Shown: positions 34,801 to 42,851 of the stretch, piece after piece
Numbering within the stretch: the stretch's first letter is position 1
Layout of the letters: the number at the start of each line of letters is the position of its first letter
Origin: Kitasatospora xanthocidica
GTDB lineage: Bacteria > Actinomycetota > Actinomycetes > Streptomycetales > Streptomycetaceae
DNA length: 64,000 nt
Reading direction: 5' to 3'
NCBI RefSeq assembly: GCF_014656195.1
Contig: NZ_BNBY01000024.1
Location: forward strand, 1-64,000
The notes under the pieces: model-generated
Told to the model about the DNA's origin: nothing
The model's input: only the letters and a program-made list of their open reading frames with translations
Databases searched by the model: none
Position numbers and translations under genes: made by a program

Positions 34801-35378
34801 CCCGGCAGCGGGGTCTGCACCCGGCACTCGGGCAGGTCCGGGGTGGTCAGCGCGCACTCGGGCAGGCGGACCAGCTTCAGCCGCGAGCCGAAGCCGGAGC
34901 CCGCCGCCTGCGCGAAGGACGAGTAGTCGACGGCGAGGCCGCTGTTCTCGTCGGCGCCGGAGACGGTCAGCAGCACGCCGTTGATCCCGGCCTTGACGGC
35001 GGCGTCCTGGCCGAGCAGTTCGACCTTCGCCCGGCCCGCCGAGCCGGCGGAGGAGACGGCGACCGGCAGCGCGCCGGCCTTGACCGCCTTGCCCTTCTCG
35101 CCGGGGACGTCGACGGTGGCGCTGCCCGCGCCGGGCAGGCCGCCGTGCTTGCCGTCGACCTTGCTGACGGTGGTGTCGGCCTTGGGCCCCTTGGGCTTGG
35201 CGTCCGAGCCCTTGACCGGCTTCTCCGGTGAGACGGCGGACGGCTTGGTGTACGGTTCGGCGGCCGCCGCGACGGCGGCCAGCGGCAGTGCCGGCAGCAG
35301 CGACCCGACCAGTGCGCCCGCGATGACCGCGGACACCCTGGACCGGGCCGGCAGCGGCACCGACCTCTTCCTGCTCAT
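28839..35378 (-). CDS. RHS/YD-repeat polymorphic toxin with C-terminal nuclease-like module
   Basis: 2179 residues. A signal peptide (VSAVIAGALVGSLLPALPLA) is followed by an N-terminal secreted domain, an SpvB/TcdB-like region and many YD repeats (YAYDPAGHLTRLTDPAG, YTYDQAGNITSLTD). Next is the RHS core (ARDYDPATGRFISIDPVFAE to YAYAHSSPLNRSDPSG), where the shell normally ends and autoproteolysis frees the toxin. The last 291 residues are variable: FIKVTWRNGKIVGVESVDAT, then GGIDTITNKLDVNKKAQAGN and VVFVAQDADQAKQIADHF, a pattern like CdiA_C-type tRNases (inference), followed by a helical tail. ATG 35378 has GAGGAG upstream. The LamG gene lies just upstream in the same operon. Confidence 0.9.
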   Translation of the reverse strand: MSRKRSVPLPARSRVSAVIAGALVGSLLPALPLAAVAAAAEPYTKPSAVSPEKPVKGSDAKPKGPKADTTVSKVDGKHGGLPGAGSATVDVPGEKGKAVKAGALPVAVSSAGSAGRAKVELLGQDAAVKAGINGVLLTVSGADENSGLAVDYSSFAQAAGSGFGSRLKLVRLPECALTTPDLPECRVQTPLPGGNDPERQTVAADALTAAPAGSMRLASAPGAMVVAATTGSGGPSGTYKATPLSSASTWSTALNSGSFSWSYDMPLTPMPGGLTPKLGLSYNSGRIDGRTANSNNQASWAGDGFDLSPGFVERGYKPCADDGAPKTNGSESGDQCWATDNATISFAGHSGELIPVSNDEWRIEGDDNTKVTRVRDTNRGNGDNDGEYFRATTTDGTSYYFGYNRLPNWSAGKPETKSVYTVPVFGNNAGEPCNGADFASSWCQQGWRWNLDLVVDTHGNDITYWYTPETNNYGRNLKATDRTPYVRGGRLEHVEYGQQQGDLYSATVKPMGRVEFGTAERCLETNAALCDPAKIDANRQYWYDTPWDQNCKDGTDCTGQFSPTFFTRTRLTQVVAKTLQTDGSYAAVDTWDLTHKWGTADFDYQLLLDSIKHTGSSATPSVALPKTTFAYKQLANRLDKVGDGRMPFVKQRLGTVTDELGGQIDVNYSAPACDWNALPTPQTNTTRCFPQQYQPTNDVPVTTEWFNKYVVESVIATDRTGGAPDMVTHYTYLGDAAWHYDDEDGLTREKLKTWSQWRGYARTRVETGGVTGMSTQADHYFLRGMDGDRSDPADKNSKRTVTVDDGQGTTLTDDNAWAGFEYRVEQYDGPGGKVLGKNVNTPWKKETAKRVRDWGTTTANLTGTSVRRSFTSLDKGAGNSWREVRSSTTVDDYGRTTQSEDLGDVASGTDDKCTRITYADNAPAWILAAAVRTETVAANCSANVNRDTQPDGTSAVLADTRVSFDGQAHGVAPTKGDVTRTETLKSRTGNSATYLGNTAAFDGYGRTLTSTELAVSTVYDLTGATAPVSTATPLARTTTTVYTPAAGRPAQSKTTGAPSVAGNSATAHTVTTDYEPVRGLTADTIDANNRRTDLQYDGLGRILKVWLPNRAKSTGQSPNHQFGYDIADGRITSVATLTLNADGSQDTAYTLYDGMGRVRQTQAPGDNGGRILSDSFYDERGQAALAYTPYYATGAPSTTLFKVEDATGVETQTAKTFDGLGRVVTSTVLAGNGVGTPLSTTTTEYGGDRVTVVPPAGAVPTTTIADAAGHTTEVRQYKDRTLTGYDATGYAYDPAGHLTRLTDPAGTAWTWLYDQRGRQTKTVDPDSGTTLKVFNDRAEMVSTTDGRGRTVTTVYDNMSRPVETHDGSVTGPLTTSTVWDPTGNKGMLSSTTRYATVNGTTYQYKTAYSLYDPLGRATRTTVTVPSVPGQEALAGTYVTGAIYRLDGLPQSVSYPAAGNLPAESLAFTYDQLHRATAVSGLSSYQTGQTFSLTGKPLQSTLNAGTPGKDVYVTNSYEWGTQRLAASRTDEYGVTGALRAAAYTYDQAGNITSLTDSTPAGVDRQCFQYDYQVRLTEAFTPSGTGCPSAPDGASLGGPAPYWNSYTYNTNGTRAGETRHDPKGNPTLDTTTGYAYPAATGTRPHALGSTSTAVGPVGTPAVESYDYDASGNTVGRHLKPSGNQTSDQVLVWNSEGKLDKVTDTVKTTVGTTTGTTTRTTDYLYDAVGNRLLTHNLDTAAPAGEKWTLNLGNTELTLAKGAAKPTAVRYYQLGGATALRTDDNKVTFQVGDHHGTATLNIDAVTGAAAVRRTTPFGAARGAAPATWAGSRGFVGGTNEPTGLVHLGARDYDPATGRFISIDPVFAENDPQSLNGYAYAHSSPLNRSDPSGLFDPDERDYCRTHADDCQGNHLRPSNAYQQGVQEGKNVIWDGYGVPHVLAETEDFSKNPTEGIAYHTMNNDLKDSGNWYDGSKTGSGVRYLVQDENNPIIQKNTILDANGNSVPLGTTSDFIKVTWRNGKIVGVESVDATGGKYVQGGIDTITNKLDVNKKAQAGNVVFVAQDADQAKQIADHFAGNQNVRIITADGSFDSRRSVKVSVTPPKPPAAAPKPGAPKGGRLGILGRIPVLTVITTPLTVMQAKDDIHDYGWERGIDLTLQNIFDPFDFGGSREMILPQQQPMA

Positions 35379-35419
35379 GGTGGAACGACTCCTCGGGAGT
35401 AGGTGGATAGGACAGACCG

Positions 35420-35450
35420 CGGGCCGGGCGGCAGGTAGCCGCCCGGCCCG
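35420..35450 (-). terminator. Intercistronic hairpin between LamG and RHS genes
   Basis: CGGGCCGGGCGGC (35420-35432) pairs perfectly with 35438-35450 around AGGTA. It lies in the 85-bp gap between two co-directional genes. It may attenuate read-through, setting the RHS toxin below the LamG protein, or protect the upstream message 3' end. Confidence 0.55.
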
Positions 35451-35463
35451 TGGAAAGGGGGGA

Positions 35464-38400
35464 TCAGACGCCGGTGGCGGTGGCCAGCTCGACGCCGTAG
35501 TCGGCGAGCTTGACGATCTGCGCGTGGCTCAGCACGCCCTGGTACAGCCAGACGTCGTCCAGCTCACCGGAGAAGTACTCGCCCCAGGCTCCGGCCGCCC
35601 TGTTCCGGCCGAACTGCACACCGCCGCCCGCCTCGTAGGGCTGCGGGGCACCGGTCGAGGACACGAGCGGCACGCAGCCGGGAGTGGCGTCCGGGCAGCC
35701 CTGGTTCTCCGGCTGGCCGTTGACGTACAGCACCAGCCGGTCCGCGAAGGCGTCGTAACTGACCGCCAGGTGCGTCCAGTTCTCCTGGACGGAGGAAGCC
35801 TTGGTGTGCGCGGTCAGGGTGCGCACCGCGCCGTTGGCGTCGGAGTCGCGGACCTCGGCCTGCCACTGGCCGGTGGGCTGCCCGTTGGCGTCGTTGCCCA
35901 GGGCGTGCCAGCGCAGGGTGACCGCGCTGTTGTTGGCGCCGCTCACGGACAGGACCGTCATGTCCCGGGTCGGGACGCCCGCGGTGTTCGCCCAGCCGGC
36001 CAGGGTGAAGCTCTGGCCGGTGTGCAGCGGGGTCGAGGCGGTCGCGGCGTAGCCGGCGGTGCCGTCCAGCAGCAGGGTGCCGGGGACGGGCAGCACGCCG
36101 CCGTCGGCCTTGATCGAGGCGCCGCCGCCGAGCTGGGCGCCGGCCTTGGCCGGGCCCTCGTCGGGGGTGGTGACCGCCGGGGTGCCGGTGACCGAGGAGA
36201 GCTTCCAGCGGCCGGCCAGCTGCGGGCGCTGCTGCACCATCGCGGTGGCCTCCGGGCCGGTGACGACCCGGTCGTAGAGCCGGACGTCGTCGATGTCGCC
36301 GCCGAAGAACTCGGCGTTGACGCCCTCGCGGTTGACCGCGCCGATCTGCAGCGGGCCGGGGCTGGCCCAGGGCGCGTTCTGGGTGTAGTCGGACTCGCCG
36401 ACCAGGTAGCCGTTGATGTACAGGCGCAGCTTCCTGGCGGCGGTGTCGGAGACGCCCATCAGGTGGGTCCACTCGCCGGTGGTCCCGGCGAAGCAGGGCA
36501 CGCCGTTCACCTGGGTGTTCGGGGTGCAGTCGGCCTGCCAGGTGCGCACCAGGGTGTCGGCGGAGGTGTCCTCCTTGTAGCGGCCGAAGATCCAGCGCTT
36601 CCAGTAGGGCGAGTAGTACAGCGAGAACTCGTTGTTGTGCTGGCCGTTCTGGGTGACCGCCATCTTCGGGTTGGTGTCGCCGGCGGCCGGCGCGGGCAGC
36701 TTGACCCACGCGGAGACGGAGAAGTCCCGGCTGCCGTCCACCTGCGGGCGGGTGCCGCGCAGGTAGTCGTCGACGCCGTCCAGGTGGATCGCCTTGTCGG
36801 CGATGCCCGGGCGGCCGAGCGCGACGCCGTTGCCGGCGGTCAGGTTGTCGGTCTCGGTGGTGCCGACCGGCTTGGCGCCGGTGCCGTCCAGGTGCCAGAC
36901 GGCCTTGGCCGGGCGGCCGGTGGCGAGCTGCTTGTCGGCGGCCACGTCGGTGGCCTCGGCCTTGCCCAGGTTGCGGTCCCAGAGCCGGACCTCGTCGACC
37001 GAGCCCTTCCACGGGTCGGTCATGTTGCCGTGCCACTTGGAGCGGCCGAACTCCAGCGGGCCGCGCGCGTCCCAGGCCGCCGTGACGGCCACCGGGGTGC
37101 CGGGCACGCCGTTGACGTACAGGGTGGCGGTCCTGGCCACCGGGTCGTAGACGCCCGTCAGGTGGGTCCACTGGTTGAGCACCACCGGGGTGTCCGAGCT
37201 CGCGGTCTCCAGGGTGTAGACGGCGTTGGTGTCCTGGGTGGAGGTCCACATCGCCCACTTGCCGCCCATCAGGCCGAGGGCGAAGCGGGTGGCCCAGTTG
37301 CCGTTCTCGCTGACCGCGGCCCGGTTGCGGGAGGTGTCGCCGGTGAGGTTGACCCAGGCGGAGACGGTGAAGCCGCGGGTGGTGTCCAGCACGTTGCCCT
37401 GGGTCTCGGCGTAGCCGTTGGCGGTGCCGTCCAGGGCGAGGCCTTCCTTGAGGTGGCCGGGCGCGCCCGGGGTGGCGCCGGAGCCGGGGGTGGCCTCGAA
37501 GGTGCCGCCGGTGCCGGTGACGGTGGTGCCGCCCGTGTCGTCCATCGCCCAGCCGGTGCGCTGGGCCTGCCCGGAGAGCACATTGAAGTAGTACGCCTCG
37601 GACTGCGAGGCGTTGCCCGCGCCGTCGATCGCCTTGGCGGAGAACATGTGCACTCCGGCGGTCTGCGGCTGGACGCGCACGGTCTGCGCGGCGCCGTTGC
37701 TGGTCGCCACGTCGGTCGGCGCCGAGCCGTCGAGGGCCCACTGGTACCTGACCACGTCGGTGGCGGCGGACTTCAGGGTGAACAGGCCGTTCCTGCCGAC
37801 GCCGTCGGTCCACGGCAGCGTCGCGGTGGCGTCCTTGGAGCCCGGGTAGGCGTCCGAGGTGATCGCCGGGCCGTCGGGGGCGGAGGTGTCGACGGTGAAG
37901 TAGCAGCCGGTCGGGTCGCCGTCGGCGGACCACGGCCCCCACTGCGCGCCGTCCCAGGCGCGGGCCTCCCAGTCGAGCTGGACGTTCTGCGGCAGGGACG
38001 TCGGCAGCGGCCAGGAGAAGATCGAGCCGGAGGCCTTGAAGGTGTTGCCTCCCGGTGCGGCGTCCTCGGAGCCGGTGGACCACCAGCGCCGGCGCAGGCC
38101 GGTGCCGTCGTCCCAGCCGACCGCGAACTGCACGCCGATCGCCTCACCGTCCGGGTCGGAGGCCCGGGTGGTGACCTGCGGCATCTTGTTGATCTTGATG
38201 CCGGGGTACTGGCAGACCGAGCCCGGCGACATCGTCATGTCGGACATCGGGATCTGGTTGGGCCGCAGGTTGTAGTACACCTGCAGGTAGGCGTCGTCGG
38301 TGAAGCGCTTCCAGGCGAGGGTGTCGCCCTCGTTCTGGGCCTTCAGGCCGAAGGTGATGGTCGGCCAGCCCCAGTTGGCGGCGTCCTGGACGAGGTTGCG

Positions 38401-39834
38401 CACCGCGCCGTTCCCGCCGTTCCCGCCGTCCCCGCCGTACTCCAGCCAGTCGCCGGGGCAGGTGCCGCTCCAGCCCTTGGCGGTGTTGATGGTCTGCAGG
38501 TAGCGGCTCCAGAAGCCGGAGGCGTTCTGGGCGGTCCAGGTCAGGCCGGAGGATATGTAGCCGGTGCTCCACAGCTCGACGGGCCGGGCGTCGCAGGAGT
38601 ACGACCAGCTCTCGTAGGTGCCGAAGGTGGCGGAGAGGATCTGCTTGCCGACGAACGGGTTGGGCACCTGGAAGAAGGCCCGCTTCACGTCGGTCGGCGC
38701 GCACCGGGAGGTGTCGCCGCAGTAGCCGACGCCCCAGTCGTGGACGTAGGTGCTGTTGTACGTGAAGTGCCAGTACGCCTGGTTCGGGTAGGTGCGCGAG
38801 ACGCCCGCCCAGTCGCCGGCGTGCGGGGTGTTCCACGCCGGGTCGATCATCACCGGGTAGACGGTGTCCGGGGCGGCCAGCATGCCCTGGTCGGGGGAGA
38901 GCAGCAGGCCGTCCTTGGGCAGCTCGACCTTGAGGCGGGTCATCTTCGCGCCCTCGCCGGGCAGGTCGCCGTAGCCGGCGGCGGCGGGGTCGTTCTGCGC
39001 GGGGGCGGCGGCCTCGGCCTGCGGGGCGGCCTGCGGGGCGGCCTTGAGGGTCTTCGGGGCGGCGGCCGGGGTGTTGGCCGGGGTGTTGGCCGGGGCGGCC
39101 GGCTTGGAAGAGTCCCACATCACCGGGACGGGCGCCTCGAAGACGGTGCCGCCGCCGGACGGGTCCTTTGCCTTGAGAGTGCCGTCCGCCTCCTGGCTGA
39201 ACGTCAGGCCTTCGCCGTGGAGGCCGAGCCGGAGCCGGTCCAGCTCGGGGTTCTTGGCGGCCTCGGGCGTGTGCACCACGATGACCTGGGTGAACCCGGT
39301 CTTGGTGGCGGACAGCCGCAGGTCCACGTCCGGCAGGATCGACGCGTACTCCGCGGTCGCGCCGTTGAGCGTCGGCTTGGGCAGCGGCTTCGGCCAGCTG
39401 AGCTTCAGCTCCTTGCCGGCCCGGGCCATCGTGACCAGTGGCGCGCTGCCGCCGCCGGAGAACCGCAGGTCCGCGGTGGAGCCCTTGGGGGCGACGGCGC
39501 CGCCGGGCACGGACTGCAGCGTCGGGTCGAGCTCCACCCAGGCGCCGTTCTTGCGCACCCGCTTGGGCTGGACGTAGGTGGTGGTCTTCAGCCTGCCGTC
39601 GGGCTGGGCGACGGTGTCGCTGGACTCGCCGCGCTTGGCGAGCACCTCGACCGGCTTCCCGGTGCGGGCGGCCTCGTGGACGGCCCGGGTTTCGGCGGTG
39701 TCCTGGGCGTCCTGGGTGCCCGTCGCGCCGGGCGGAGGTGTCCCCCCGGTGGCGGCGGCGGCCGGCACCACCGCGGTCGCGGCCAGCGCGACCGCGGCGA
39801 GCAGGCTGCCCGACCGTCTTGCTGCTGTTCTCAC
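35464..39834 (-). CDS. Secreted LamG-domain protein, RHS partner
   Basis: 1456 residues. A signal peptide (GSLLAAVALAATAVVPAAAA) is followed by a beta-rich N-terminal region (to about 250), a Pro/Ala linker and a DNRLRE-like adhesive module (YWHFTYNSTYVHDWGVGYCG onward). An Ig-like segment near 650 precedes three LamG/concanavalin jellyrolls at about 760-975, 976-1205 and 1206-1456. Each has the FTVSAWVNL/WTHLTGVYD/LYVNG strands. Such giant cell-surface proteins commonly precede RHS genes in Streptomyces and probably anchor or display the toxin. The GTG at 39834 has only a weak, distant GGAG. No catalytic residues are expected. Confidence 0.88.
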   Translation of the reverse strand: MRTAARRSGSLLAAVALAATAVVPAAAATGGTPPPGATGTQDAQDTAETRAVHEAARTGKPVEVLAKRGESSDTVAQPDGRLKTTTYVQPKRVRKNGAWVELDPTLQSVPGGAVAPKGSTADLRFSGGGSAPLVTMARAGKELKLSWPKPLPKPTLNGATAEYASILPDVDLRLSATKTGFTQVIVVHTPEAAKNPELDRLRLGLHGEGLTFSQEADGTLKAKDPSGGGTVFEAPVPVMWDSSKPAAPANTPANTPAAAPKTLKAAPQAAPQAEAAAPAQNDPAAAGYGDLPGEGAKMTRLKVELPKDGLLLSPDQGMLAAPDTVYPVMIDPAWNTPHAGDWAGVSRTYPNQAYWHFTYNSTYVHDWGVGYCGDTSRCAPTDVKRAFFQVPNPFVGKQILSATFGTYESWSYSCDARPVELWSTGYISSGLTWTAQNASGFWSRYLQTINTAKGWSGTCPGDWLEYGGDGGNGGNGAVRNLVQDAANWGWPTITFGLKAQNEGDTLAWKRFTDDAYLQVYYNLRPNQIPMSDMTMSPGSVCQYPGIKINKMPQVTTRASDPDGEAIGVQFAVGWDDGTGLRRRWWSTGSEDAAPGGNTFKASGSIFSWPLPTSLPQNVQLDWEARAWDGAQWGPWSADGDPTGCYFTVDTSAPDGPAITSDAYPGSKDATATLPWTDGVGRNGLFTLKSAATDVVRYQWALDGSAPTDVATSNGAAQTVRVQPQTAGVHMFSAKAIDGAGNASQSEAYYFNVLSGQAQRTGWAMDDTGGTTVTGTGGTFEATPGSGATPGAPGHLKEGLALDGTANGYAETQGNVLDTTRGFTVSAWVNLTGDTSRNRAAVSENGNWATRFALGLMGGKWAMWTSTQDTNAVYTLETASSDTPVVLNQWTHLTGVYDPVARTATLYVNGVPGTPVAVTAAWDARGPLEFGRSKWHGNMTDPWKGSVDEVRLWDRNLGKAEATDVAADKQLATGRPAKAVWHLDGTGAKPVGTTETDNLTAGNGVALGRPGIADKAIHLDGVDDYLRGTRPQVDGSRDFSVSAWVKLPAPAAGDTNPKMAVTQNGQHNNEFSLYYSPYWKRWIFGRYKEDTSADTLVRTWQADCTPNTQVNGVPCFAGTTGEWTHLMGVSDTAARKLRLYINGYLVGESDYTQNAPWASPGPLQIGAVNREGVNAEFFGGDIDDVRLYDRVVTGPEATAMVQQRPQLAGRWKLSSVTGTPAVTTPDEGPAKAGAQLGGGASIKADGGVLPVPGTLLLDGTAGYAATASTPLHTGQSFTLAGWANTAGVPTRDMTVLSVSGANNSAVTLRWHALGNDANGQPTGQWQAEVRDSDANGAVRTLTAHTKASSVQENWTHLAVSYDAFADRLVLYVNGQPENQGCPDATPGCVPLVSSTGAPQPYEAGGGVQFGRNRAAGAWGEYFSGELDDVWLYQGVLSHAQIVKLADYGVELATATGV

Positions 39835-40598
39835 TGTGCGTAAGCTCCGACTCCGGTATGCGGGAAAGGATCGAGCGGATCTTCACGGACAGCTAAAAGA
39901 AATGTCAACGGTTCATCAGAAAAGCATGAGAAAAGCGCCTCTGACGCCACTGGGCCAGGCGGGGCAGCATGGGCGAAATCGGATGAACCGGCGATCGGCA
40001 TGTGATCCAAATCACGCCATCAGGGTGTGACGCGGGCCGACCCCGAGACCCTTGCCGTGGTGCTGAAACGGCCACTCACCGCACCGGCGCCCTGGCCGGA
40101 CCACCGGGTCGCCGGCGCTCGGCCGCATCATCACCGCTGGTCACCCACGATCTCCGCGAGGCGGGACGTGCGCGGCGGCGACCGAAGGCGAGCCCACCGC
40201 CGAGCCCCGGACCCGGAACGCCCGCGAGGGGCGAACGGTTCCCGCGCCCGGCGGGCCGTACGCACGCAGCGGCGCGGCGCACCACCCCGGCGGCGCACCG
40301 AACCGGGGACGAAAACACCGTACGGGAATCATCTTTCCCCGCCACTCGCCCGACCGACCGAATAACTCGACTCTCCAATCAACGAGTTGTCGGAACATCA
40401 GCCGAACGCCGCCTTTTTGCAGCCCATTTCAGGAGGCAACGCACCCCAACCGAGGGAGTACCCCATGGCGACAGCGGCGGGGACCTCCGATCCGTGGCAC
40501 TCCTGACGGCCGGTAGATTCCTCCGGGTGCGTCCGATGGGCCCTGCCAGGGCCCGGGCCCACATCCGCGACGTGAACCACCTCGCCGAAGGAGTGCAC
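39835..40598. other. 764-bp intergenic region upstream of the LamG-RHS operon
   Basis: The first 190 bp are relatively AT-rich (AAAAGAAATGTCAACGG near 39895; GATCCAAATCACGCC near 40002) and probably hold the operon promoter and the start of opposing transcription. The rest, to the iminopeptidase start at 40599, has open frames of Arg/Pro-rich composition that look non-coding. No RNA gene or repeat of note was seen. Confidence 0.5.
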
Positions 40599-41582
40599 GT
40601 GACCCACCCGAACACAGCGCCGCAGCCCTACGACGACGGCATGCTCGACGTCGGCGACGGCCACCAGGTGTACTGGCAGGTCCGCGGCACGCCCGGAGGT
40701 AAGCCCGCGGTCGTCGTCCACGGCGGCCCGGGCGGCGGCTTCGCCCGGGGCGGGTACCGGAGCTTCGACCCGGCCGGCTACCAACTGGTGCTCTTCGACC
40801 AGCGCGGCTGCGGCGACAGCACCCCGCACGCCGGCGACCCGGCCACCGACCTGCGGCACAACACCACCCAGCACCTGATCGCCGACATGGAGAGGCTGCG
40901 CGAGCACCTGGGCATCGAACGCTGGCTGCTCTACGGCTACTCCTGGGGCTCGGCACTCAGCCTGGCCTACGCCCAGCAGCACCCGGAGCGGGTGTCCGAG
41001 ATCATCCTGGCGGCCGTCTTCGGCGGCCGCCGCCGCGACATCGACTGGCTCTACCACCAGGCCGGACGCTTCTACCCGGACGAGTGGGAGCGGTTCGTCG
41101 CCGGGGTACCCGGCGCCTCACCCGACGGCGACGTCCTCGACCTCCTCGGAGGCTACGCCCGGCTGATGGAGGACCCGGACCCGGAGGTCCGGGACAAGGC
41201 CTCGCTGGACTGGTCGGCCTGGGAGGACGCCCTGCTGTCCCACGAGACACAGGGCAAGGCCGGGGTGTTCACCGACCTCCCCGCACGCGAGCGGACGGGC
41301 CTCACCCGCCTCTGCGCGCACTACTTCTCCAACGGGCTCTTCCTGGAGGACGGCGCGCTCGTCCGCGGGGCCGCCCGGCTGGCCGGGATCCCCGGCGTAC
41401 TGGTGCACGGCCGCATGGACCTCAACGGGCCGCTCGAAGCCGTCCGGGAACTGACCAGGGCCTGGCCGCAGGCCGAGGTGAAAGTCGCCGAGGACGCCGG
41501 CCACCTCGACAGCGAGACCAAGGTCCAGCACATCCGCGACGCGATCGCCCGCTTCGCCCCCCACTCCCCACCCGCCGTCTGA
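40599..41582 (+). CDS. pip: Proline iminopeptidase (S33)
   Basis: 327 residues. The oxyanion-hole segment is VVVHGGPGGGF, the nucleophile elbow is LYGYSWGSALSLAYAQ, and LVLFDQRGCGDSTPH is the typical S33 strand; the acid is probably in VHGRMDLNGP and the His in EDAGHLDSE. It removes N-terminal proline from peptides in the cytoplasm. GTG 40599 has GAAGGAG at 40587-40593 with a five-base gap. It stands alone. Length matches the family. Confidence 0.92.
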   Translation: MTHPNTAPQPYDDGMLDVGDGHQVYWQVRGTPGGKPAVVVHGGPGGGFARGGYRSFDPAGYQLVLFDQRGCGDSTPHAGDPATDLRHNTTQHLIADMERLREHLGIERWLLYGYSWGSALSLAYAQQHPERVSEIILAAVFGGRRRDIDWLYHQAGRFYPDEWERFVAGVPGASPDGDVLDLLGGYARLMEDPDPEVRDKASLDWSAWEDALLSHETQGKAGVFTDLPARERTGLTRLCAHYFSNGLFLEDGALVRGAARLAGIPGVLVHGRMDLNGPLEAVRELTRAWPQAEVKVAEDAGHLDSETKVQHIRDAIARFAPHSPPAV

Positions 41583-41637
41583 GCCCACCCCCACGCCCCG
41601 GCCCCGACGACCACCGCGACCCGCTAGCGTGGCCGGC

Positions 41638-42327
41638 GTGATCACCGCCGACACCCTGCTCACCCGCCTGCACGCGCTCGCCGACCGGGTGCCCTTCGAC
41701 CTCGCGCTGCGCCCGGGCGCCGCACCCGGGGTCCCGTGGGGCCTTCCGCTGCCCGCCGTCGAGCGTGAACTGCTCGGCGCCATCGGCGGGTTCACCGTTC
41801 CGCCGGTGGAGTTCGCGCTCACCGGGCATCCGCGCCAGGGGAGCGGGCAGGGACTGCCGCAACGGCGCTGGGTGGTCTCCGACGACGGCGGTGGCGGGCT
41901 GACCTGGGTCGACATCGCGGCCGACGGAGGGTGGGGCCAGGTGCTGATGCGGTACCGGGAGGGAGGGCTGTACGTCCAGGCCGGTTCGCTCGCCGAGTGG
42001 CTGGACCGGCTGGTCACCACCGCGGAGGAACTGGTGGACGACCCCGGCTTCGACGAGGGGGTCCAGCCGTACGCCGACGACTTCTGGGACGCCCTGTACC
42101 CGGACGGCCCCGACCTGCCGCTGCCCGTCGCGGCGGCACTCCGCACCCCCGGCGCGGACCCGGTGGTGGCCGAACTGGCCGCCAGGGTCCCGGACACCGC
42201 ACCGGTCGCCGACCTGCGCGGCGCCCCGCCGGGGAGCCGGGCCCGCTTCGACCGGGTCTGCGGACCGTACCGCCTGGAACGTGCGGCCGGCGGGGCCGTG
42301 TTCGCCGCCGTCCCCCGGGAGGACTGA
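41638..42327 (+). CDS. SMI1/KNR4-like (SUKH) protein
   Basis: 229 residues. The N-terminal LRPGAAPGVPWGLPLPAVER and LLGAIGGFTVPPVEF segments, followed by an acidic middle (SLAEWLDRLVTTAEELVDDP, then YADDFWDALYPDG), resemble SUKH-type immunity proteins. TAGCGT at 41625-41630 is a -10 seven bases before GTG 41638, so the message is probably leaderless. No toxin gene is beside it: it follows the iminopeptidase and precedes a broken lectin-like fragment and a lipoprotein. It could be an orphan immunity gene or a housekeeping SUKH member. Confidence 0.6.
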   Translation: MITADTLLTRLHALADRVPFDLALRPGAAPGVPWGLPLPAVERELLGAIGGFTVPPVEFALTGHPRQGSGQGLPQRRWVVSDDGGGGLTWVDIAADGGWGQVLMRYREGGLYVQAGSLAEWLDRLVTTAEELVDDPGFDEGVQPYADDFWDALYPDGPDLPLPVAAALRTPGADPVVAELAARVPDTAPVADLRGAPPGSRARFDRVCGPYRLERAAGGAVFAAVPRED

Positions 42328-42377
42328 CGGCCCGGTCGGCGTGGGGCGCCCGCCGCCGGGCAGTGCCGACGGCGGGT

Positions 42378-42605
42378 CCTGGCGGTACCAGGGGCCAGTT
42401 GTACTTCTGCAGGTACCAGCCCTGGTAGTCCTTCTGGTTGCAGTCGACGGACCGGAAGCCGAGCTCGCTGTCCGTCGATGCAGCGGCCGGTGTGCTGGTT
42501 CATCAGGGAGTAGATCCCCGCTTCCTGGAGCTCGGAGGCGTCGACGGCGCTGGGGGAGACGGGGGAGACGGGGGAGGTCGGCGAGGCGGCGGAGGCGCGG
42601 GCGAA
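42378..42605 (-). pseudogene. Frameshifted remnant of a ricin-type lectin-like secreted protein
   Basis: On the minus strand one frame reads a Ser/Pro linker (TSPVSPVSPSAVDASELQ) then EAGIYSLMNQHTGRCIDG. From about 42470 the sense continues in another frame as SELGFRSVDCNQKDYQGW and YLQKYNW, a ricin-B-like repeat. There is no intact start, no stop close by, and the fragment runs toward the SMI1-like gene. The rest of the gap up to 42851 is mixed-composition DNA that probably carries the promoter of the lipoprotein gene. Confidence 0.45.
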
Positions 42606-42851
42606 TCTCCACGCCGGGGCAGGACCGCTCCGACGCGTGCGCTGGTACGTGTTCCGTCCGTGGTCGGACTGTGTCGCTGGTGGGAACGTCCGGTAGGAGT
42701 TCCCGTGTCGATCGTTCCGTGGCCAAAATGTGCCTATTCAGTAATCTTGGCTGGTTATCGTCCCCGCTCAGGATCTGGCGATGGGCCAGGCCCGCAGCGG
42801 GCGGCCACGGTGCCGCGCCGCGCTCCCGCGTACCTCCTGGATCAGGCTCCA

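Noticed and set aside
31284-39843. Very long plus-strand open frames opposite the RHS and LamG genes (1315 and 1620 codons)
   Set aside because: They are Val/Gly/Arg/Ala-rich with no domain and mirror the codon bias of the opposite strand; they are antisense shadows in GC-rich DNA.
40027-40365. 112-codon plus-strand frame upstream of the iminopeptidase
   Set aside because: Arg/Pro/His-rich, no Shine-Dalgarno, no fold pattern; treated as non-coding.
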